This document shows, piece after piece, positions 59,894 through 64,000 of a stretch of 64,000 nucleotides of DNA; the stretch's first letter is position 1; every line of letters begins with the position of its first letter. The stretch covers positions 57,506 to 121,505 of the forward strand of contig JAIQFK010000022.1 of NCBI GenBank assembly GCA_020073305.1, given 5' to 3'. The position numbers and the translations under genes were made by a program. The notes beneath the pieces are model-generated. The model was not told where the DNA came from. It saw only the letters and a program-made list of their open reading frames with translations, and made no database searches. This DNA is from Terriglobia bacterium (lineage in GTDB: Bacteria; Acidobacteriota; Terriglobia; Bryobacterales; Bryobacteraceae).

Positions 59894-62800
59894 CTACCAG
59901 ATGAACTTCACGCCGAGCTGGACGTAGCGCGGCGGGCTTGCCTGCTCGAAGCCGACGGCCGCCGGGCTGACGCTCCCAAAGCTCGACCTCCGCGGGTTAT
60001 TGCCGAAGTTCGCTCCGTAGACGCTGTAGGAGTTGGTGAGGTTGAAGGCCTCGGCTCGGAACTGGATGCTGGTCTTCTCAGTGATATGCGTGACTTTGTT
60101 CAGCGAAAGGTCTATATTGCGCTGCGCCTCGTTCCGCAGGCGTCCGTCACTGGCCGGTGTGAAGGGCGGCGCGTAACGGGGCGTGATCAGGAAGTTATAG
60201 TCGGTACACCCGGCCGCCTTGCTGAAGGACTCCATGGTGATGGAGCCGTCATCATTCCACTGGGCCACACACGGGCTGACGCCGTGGACCCGGTTTGCCG
60301 ACCAATCGATGTTTGGAATCTTAGCTTCCTTCACGTAAATCACGTTGGTGGTGGTCGGCAGCCTCCAGGGGCGCCCGGACTGATACATCAGGATCGAGTT
60401 GACCTCCCAACCGCCGGCCACACGTTTCAGGAATCCGTTGGAAGTGTTCAGCCAGCGTTTGCCGGGGCCGAACGGCAGCTCCCAGACGGCGGCCACCGAG
60501 AGGACATGCGGCCGATCTTGCGTGTAGAGCCCCTGGTTGAAGGTCCCCAGCAGGACGTCGTTCAGGCCGGTCCGGTCCACCATCTTGGACAAAGTGTAAG
60601 CAGCGATGATATTCAGCCCGCCCGTAGCGCGCATCTCGTAGGTGAGCTGCATGGAGTTGTACCAGACCTTTCCATCGTTGCGGTCGCGCTGGCTGAGGTT
60701 ACCGAACTCAGGGTACGCCAGGGCCAGGCCGGCTCGCGAGATCGTCGGACTGGAACCAATGGAAGTGCCAGCGAACGGCGCCAGCCCGAAGAACGGGTTG
60801 GGAAGCTGCTCGTCGCAATAGAGCGGATCGCCGCCCACCATGAGGTCGCACTTCTGCCGGAAAGCCAGATCGGAGTTATTGAAGCTGGCATTCGACTCCA
60901 GATTGCTACTGCGGTTTCCGGCATAAGTGGCTTCAACCATGGAGTGATGGGGCAGCTCGTATTGGAAGCCGAAGGAGAACTGGTCCACGTGCGGAAGCTT
61001 GAAATGCGAGTTGACGAAAGAGAAGTCTTGGCCGAGGAAGGTCATCGCGCCCAGACCGGCGCCTGGCGGCGAAAGAAGCCCTCCGGGAAAGGGATTATTG
61101 ATGAGGTTCTGGATTGGCGTCCGGCCGTCATCCAGAGAAGTCACCAGGGGCGTTGTAATGCTGAAGCCGTTGCTCTGCAAATAGTCGTTGCTGGGATTCA
61201 CAAAGTAGCGTCCCCATCCGCCCCGCAGCACGAGTTTGCTGGAAAGCTGATAGGCAAAGCCGAATCGAGGCTGAAGGGCTCGCGTGTACGTGTCTGCTGC
61301 CGTCCGAGGCTGACCGTTGACGCCGGCGAACAGGAGGCTGCCGCTCAGCGTGGGCAAGTCGGGAAATTGCGTCCGGTCGATGGTTTTGTCGACGGGGTTG
61401 ACCACGTTCGCATCAAAGCCCCGGTTGAGACGGTTATAGCGCTCGTTGGCTGGTACACTGAAATCCCAGCGTAATCCAAAGTTGATCGTCAGACGCTTGG
61501 AAACCCGCCAGTCGTCTTGCACCCACGGTGCATAGTACTTGTAAAGAAATGTCGTCAAAGCCATGTTATCGGCGCCGCCGCTGCTGGGCGTGCCTAACAG
61601 AAAGGAAGCAATTGAATTGCCGCTTAAGTCATCGCCCTGAGCGTAATCCTGCTGGGTCCAGCCCCGGTCGGCACTGAGTTGGAGCGGATTGCCATAGTTC
61701 CGGCTGATGAACTGTACCCATCGCATATCCGCACCCGCCTTTAGCGTGTGCCCACTCCAGGTCTTGATCAGGCTGGGCTGGAACGCCGCCGAGTTCGTGA
61801 TGTCGCCGGAAGGGTACTGACCTAAACCGCTGTCTGTATAGTCGCTGAAGTTGTAATTCCCGAAGTAGGGGCCGCCGGGGAGCTGGCTGACCAGAGACTT
61901 GGGGAAGCCCAGCGTGGTCATGTCAAAACCCTGGTTGTGATCGCCGCGATCTTCGGCGATGTACCGGCTGAAAGAAACCCGGAGATTCGCAATGGTCTTG
62001 GCGTTGAGTATCCCTACCCAATCGAGCACGTAGGCGTCGTTGACGCGTTTCTCGGGCGCCGAGCCGTTCTCGCCGACACCGATAATGCCGTTATAAGTGA
62101 CCATTTCCGTGCGGTCATTGCTGGCTTCCCGGAAGAACAGATGGTTGTTGTTGCCGATCTGCTGGTCCAACTTGATAACCATGTTGTAGAAACGGTCTGT
62201 GTCCACAGACGGGTCACCCGAGAAGAAGTAGTTTAAGGAGGTGTAGTTTTCCCCGGGCGTCGTGGTGTTGGGTTTGGGGAAGTAGCCTAGAATCTTCTGA
62301 GCGATGGGATTGAGGCGATCTTGCGGAATGACGTTATTTGGAAAGGGATCTCTTGTCCAGACGCCGTCCACATTGCGGCCGGTTTTCGGGTCGTAGATCG
62401 TAATGGGGGTGCCATCTCCAGTGACCAGCTTGCTGAAGTCGCCATTCAACATTTCCGGTGCGGGCACGGAATAAGTCGACGGGCGTGGCGTTCCCTCCCG
62501 GTAGTACTCGTAGTTGAACATGAAAAAGCTCTTGTTGCGGCCGTCATAGAGCTTAGGGATATAGATAGGGCCTTCCACTTCCCCGCCGAACTGGTCTAGG
62601 TAGTGGGCATCGCGAGGCGCACCCGCGGCGTTGTTCTGGAACGAATTGGCATCCCAGGCCTTGCGGCGAGCGAATTCGTACCCGGTGCCATGAAATGCAT
62701 TCGTGCCGCTCTTGGTTGAGACATTGACGATTCCGCCGCCGGTGTGCCCATACTGCGCATCATAGGAGTTGGTTTGGATCTTGAACTCTTGCACTGAATC

Positions 62801-63445
62801 GACTGGAGGCACGAGAGCGATGTTGTTCTCACCCGCTTGTGAGTTGTTGGGCGCGCCATCCAGGAGAAAATCGTTGTTGGCCGCACGGCCGCCATTAATG
62901 CCCCAATTTGCGATGGCGCCGTTGTCGAATGGCCGCGTATAGATGGCCTCGCCGTTAAACTGCACGCCCGCCACCAATTCCGAGAGCATGAAAGGGTTGC
63001 GCCCGTTCAGCGGCAACTCAGTCACTCGCGCGCTGTCAATGACGCTGCCGCGGTCCGCTTTCGACGATTCCAGCAGCGGCGCCTCGCCGGTCACTGTGAT
63101 GCTATCGGTGAGTGACCCGACCTCTAGTATGGCGTCCACCGTGGCCGTCTGGTTGATGACGAGTATCAGGCCCGCTCGCACAAATTTCTTAAATCCGGAG
63201 GCTTCCACAGTAACGGTATACGCGCCGGGCCGTAGATACGGCGCACTGTAGTGGCCTTGACCGTCGGTCACCACACGCGTTAACTGGTTCGTTTCGGTAT
63301 CGATCACCTCAACGGGGACGTTGGGCACGGCAGCCCCTGACGAATCCGTAACCCGGCCCGTAATCGTCGCACGGAGTTCTTGCCCGAGCAGGCTGCCCGT
63401 TTGCAGCAACCCCAGCACTAAGCAAAGCCAGCCAAGTCGTTTCAT
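59894..63445 (-). CDS. Oar-like TonB-dependent outer-membrane receptor
   Basis: A 1183-residue outer-membrane protein. Signal peptide (1-22, LCLVLGLLQTGSLLGQ), a carboxypeptidase-regulatory-like domain ('GRVTDSSGAAVPNVPVEVID' to 'VEVGSL', about 28-110), a plug domain ('VTELPLNGRNPFMLSELVAG', 'INGGRAANNDFLLDGAPNN'), then a large beta barrel ending with aromatic 'YVQLGVKFIW'. The terminal tryptophan and strand pattern are typical for barrel assembly. Such receptors import oligosaccharides, peptides or metal complexes with TonB energy, and are the main outer-membrane uptake route in Acidobacteriota. GGGAGG lies upstream of ATG 63445, and a sigma-70-like promoter stands 54 bp upstream. It probably serves the glycan theme of the window. 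Confidence 0.93.
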   Translation of the reverse strand: MKRLGWLCLVLGLLQTGSLLGQELRATITGRVTDSSGAAVPNVPVEVIDTETNQLTRVVTDGQGHYSAPYLRPGAYTVTVEASGFKKFVRAGLILVINQTATVDAILEVGSLTDSITVTGEAPLLESSKADRGSVIDSARVTELPLNGRNPFMLSELVAGVQFNGEAIYTRPFDNGAIANWGINGGRAANNDFLLDGAPNNSQAGENNIALVPPVDSVQEFKIQTNSYDAQYGHTGGGIVNVSTKSGTNAFHGTGYEFARRKAWDANSFQNNAAGAPRDAHYLDQFGGEVEGPIYIPKLYDGRNKSFFMFNYEYYREGTPRPSTYSVPAPEMLNGDFSKLVTGDGTPITIYDPKTGRNVDGVWTRDPFPNNVIPQDRLNPIAQKILGYFPKPNTTTPGENYTSLNYFFSGDPSVDTDRFYNMVIKLDQQIGNNNHLFFREASNDRTEMVTYNGIIGVGENGSAPEKRVNDAYVLDWVGILNAKTIANLRVSFSRYIAEDRGDHNQGFDMTTLGFPKSLVSQLPGGPYFGNYNFSDYTDSGLGQYPSGDITNSAAFQPSLIKTWSGHTLKAGADMRWVQFISRNYGNPLQLSADRGWTQQDYAQGDDLSGNSIASFLLGTPSSGGADNMALTTFLYKYYAPWVQDDWRVSKRLTINFGLRWDFSVPANERYNRLNRGFDANVVNPVDKTIDRTQFPDLPTLSGSLLFAGVNGQPRTAADTYTRALQPRFGFAYQLSSKLVLRGGWGRYFVNPSNDYLQSNGFSITTPLVTSLDDGRTPIQNLINNPFPGGLLSPPGAGLGAMTFLGQDFSFVNSHFKLPHVDQFSFGFQYELPHHSMVEATYAGNRSSNLESNASFNNSDLAFRQKCDLMVGGDPLYCDEQLPNPFFGLAPFAGTSIGSSPTISRAGLALAYPEFGNLSQRDRNDGKVWYNSMQLTYEMRATGGLNIIAAYTLSKMVDRTGLNDVLLGTFNQGLYTQDRPHVLSVAAVWELPFGPGKRWLNTSNGFLKRVAGGWEVNSILMYQSGRPWRLPTTTNVIYVKEAKIPNIDWSANRVHGVSPCVAQWNDDGSITMESFSKAAGCTDYNFLITPRYAPPFTPASDGRLRNEAQRNIDLSLNKVTHITEKTSIQFRAEAFNLTNSYSVYGANFGNNPRRSSFGSVSPAAVGFEQASPPRYVQLGVKFIW

Positions 63446-63498
63446 TGCTTGCCTCCCAAAGATGCGAGCCCTAGAGATAACCAGATCTTCTAGTATGA

Positions 63499-63527
63499 AT
63501 TATAGAGCAGCCCAACGGGCATTACAA
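63499..63527 (-). promoter_or_regulatory. Sigma-70-type promoter for the TonB receptor gene
   Basis: On the minus strand a TTGTAA hexamer (63522-63527) stands 17 bases from a perfect TATAAT (63499-63504). The -10 box lies about 54 bp upstream of the receptor start codon, leaving a leader of some 45 bases with a good ribosome site. The rest of the 307-bp gap (63446-63752) shows no gene. Confidence 0.55.
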
Positions 63528-63752
63528 TCCCCCGTCTTTCTTACCGGAACACAGGGAGCCGCAGTTCAAAGGATAGGACGTCCGAGTGCCTTTGCCACGA
63601 TCGCTCCACGGTGTCTAAACGTGTGCGACCATCGTGTGGTTGCCGGAAACCCGATCTGGTTGACGAGCCAGTGATGTTGGGCTACCTCGCATCAATTCCG
63701 GGCGGGCGTTCCGAGCGAGCGGTCGGCAATCCGGAAACTATTTTGGACACTC

Positions 63753-64000
63753 TGGACTGCACCCCAAAAATGAGACACGGAAATTAGGGACACTTTTCAT
63801 TGAATGGAAAGGAGTCGGGATTGTCTGGAAAATACCGTGTCTTCGGCGTAGAGTTCAAACAGAATGTGGCGCAGCGGATTCTGAACGGCGAAAGCGTGAC
63901 GGCGCTGCACTACGAACTGCAGATCAAACGCAGCGTGTTGTACCGCTGGCGCGATGCCTACCGCAAGGAAGGAGCGGCAGGCTTGCAGCGGCGGGTGGGA
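63753..64000 (+). mobile_element. Left end of an IS3-like insertion sequence (cut by window edge)
   Basis: The segment TGGACTGCACCCCAAAAATG at 63753 onwards has the form of an IS3-family terminal inverted repeat, beginning with TG and followed by C-rich and A-rich blocks. A transposase OrfA reading frame with its own ribosome site starts 68 bp inside it. The right end and any target duplication lie outside the window, so the element cannot be classified further. Confidence 0.72.
63821..64000 (+). CDS. IS3-family transposase OrfA, N-terminal part
   Basis: A frame starting at TTG 63821, six bases after AAAGGAG, runs off the window's right edge. The product has the helix-turn-helix pattern of IS3/IS911 OrfA proteins: 'VEFKQNVAQRILNGESVTAL' followed by 'RSVLYRWRDAYRKEGAAGL'. 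It would bind the element's inverted repeats and be joined to OrfB by programmed frameshifting in this family; OrfB is not in view. Confidence 0.76.
   Translation, partial: MSGKYRVFGVEFKQNVAQRILNGESVTALHYELQIKRSVLYRWRDAYRKEGAAGLQRRVG

Noticed and set aside
59843..61474. A 543-residue plus-strand frame opposite the TonB receptor
   Set aside because: An antisense shadow of the receptor barrel.

Overview
The window looks like a stretch of an Acidobacteriota chromosome, most like the Solibacter/Bryobacter group. The basis is gene content: a MacB-type permease of the acidobacterial orphan type, an Oar-like TonB-dependent receptor with a carboxypeptidase-regulatory N-terminus, a VWFA-related protein, many exported Tat-leader enzymes, DUF362, DUF2934 and DUF4838 proteins, and a high-GC coding style. 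The genus is an inference. No tRNA, rRNA or CRISPR array was seen.

Layout. 1-7.9 kb: the edge of a possible acetyltransferase, a tandem pair of exported amidohydrolases (the second has lost its metal ligands), a GH113-like glycosidase, a Tat-exported Gfo/Idh/MocA oxidoreductase, a third amidohydrolase and a neutral-ceramidase-like protein. 8-13.8 kb: a compact minus-strand sugar operon (FHS sugar permease, ROK kinase, very large secreted GH2 enzyme). 13.9-25.1 kb: ferredoxin, VOC protein, esterase-like hydrolase, DUF4838 protein, then a SelA-fold PLP enzyme coupled to an EF_0837-type deacetylase, and a VOC-VOC-mutarotase fusion. 25.6-36.7 kb: HugZ-like protein, an AT-richer clan-A glycosidase, DUF362, a lone receiver domain, DUF2934, a GH36-like enzyme, a lipoprotein propeller with a VWFA protein, and a seven-haem cytochrome. 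36.9-47.3 kb: methyltransferase, TPR protein, a small leader-bearing unknown, and two tandem sensor kinases that share one extracytoplasmic sensor module. 47.6-57 kb: a frameshifted glycosidase, GH9 cellulase, TPR, creatininase-like protein, a decayed hydrolase and an orphan ABC permease. 57-64 kb: a hidden selenoprotein gene, a B12-binding radical SAM enzyme, an internally deleted Tat protein gene, the TonB receptor with a good promoter, and the left end of an IS3-like element.

The common theme is secreted breakdown of complex organic matter (glycosidases GH2, GH9, GH36, GH113 and other clan-A enzymes, esterases, amidohydrolases), with uptake through the outer-membrane receptor and the FHS permease.

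The most notable item is at 56995-57222. It encodes a small SelT/SelW/SelH-family (Rdx) protein whose catalytic CxxU motif contains an in-frame TGA, followed at the right distance by a bacterial SECIS-like hairpin. Ordinary ORF calling splits or misses it. Several genes nearby are decayed or frameshifted, so 47-60 kb seems to be a region of active gene loss.
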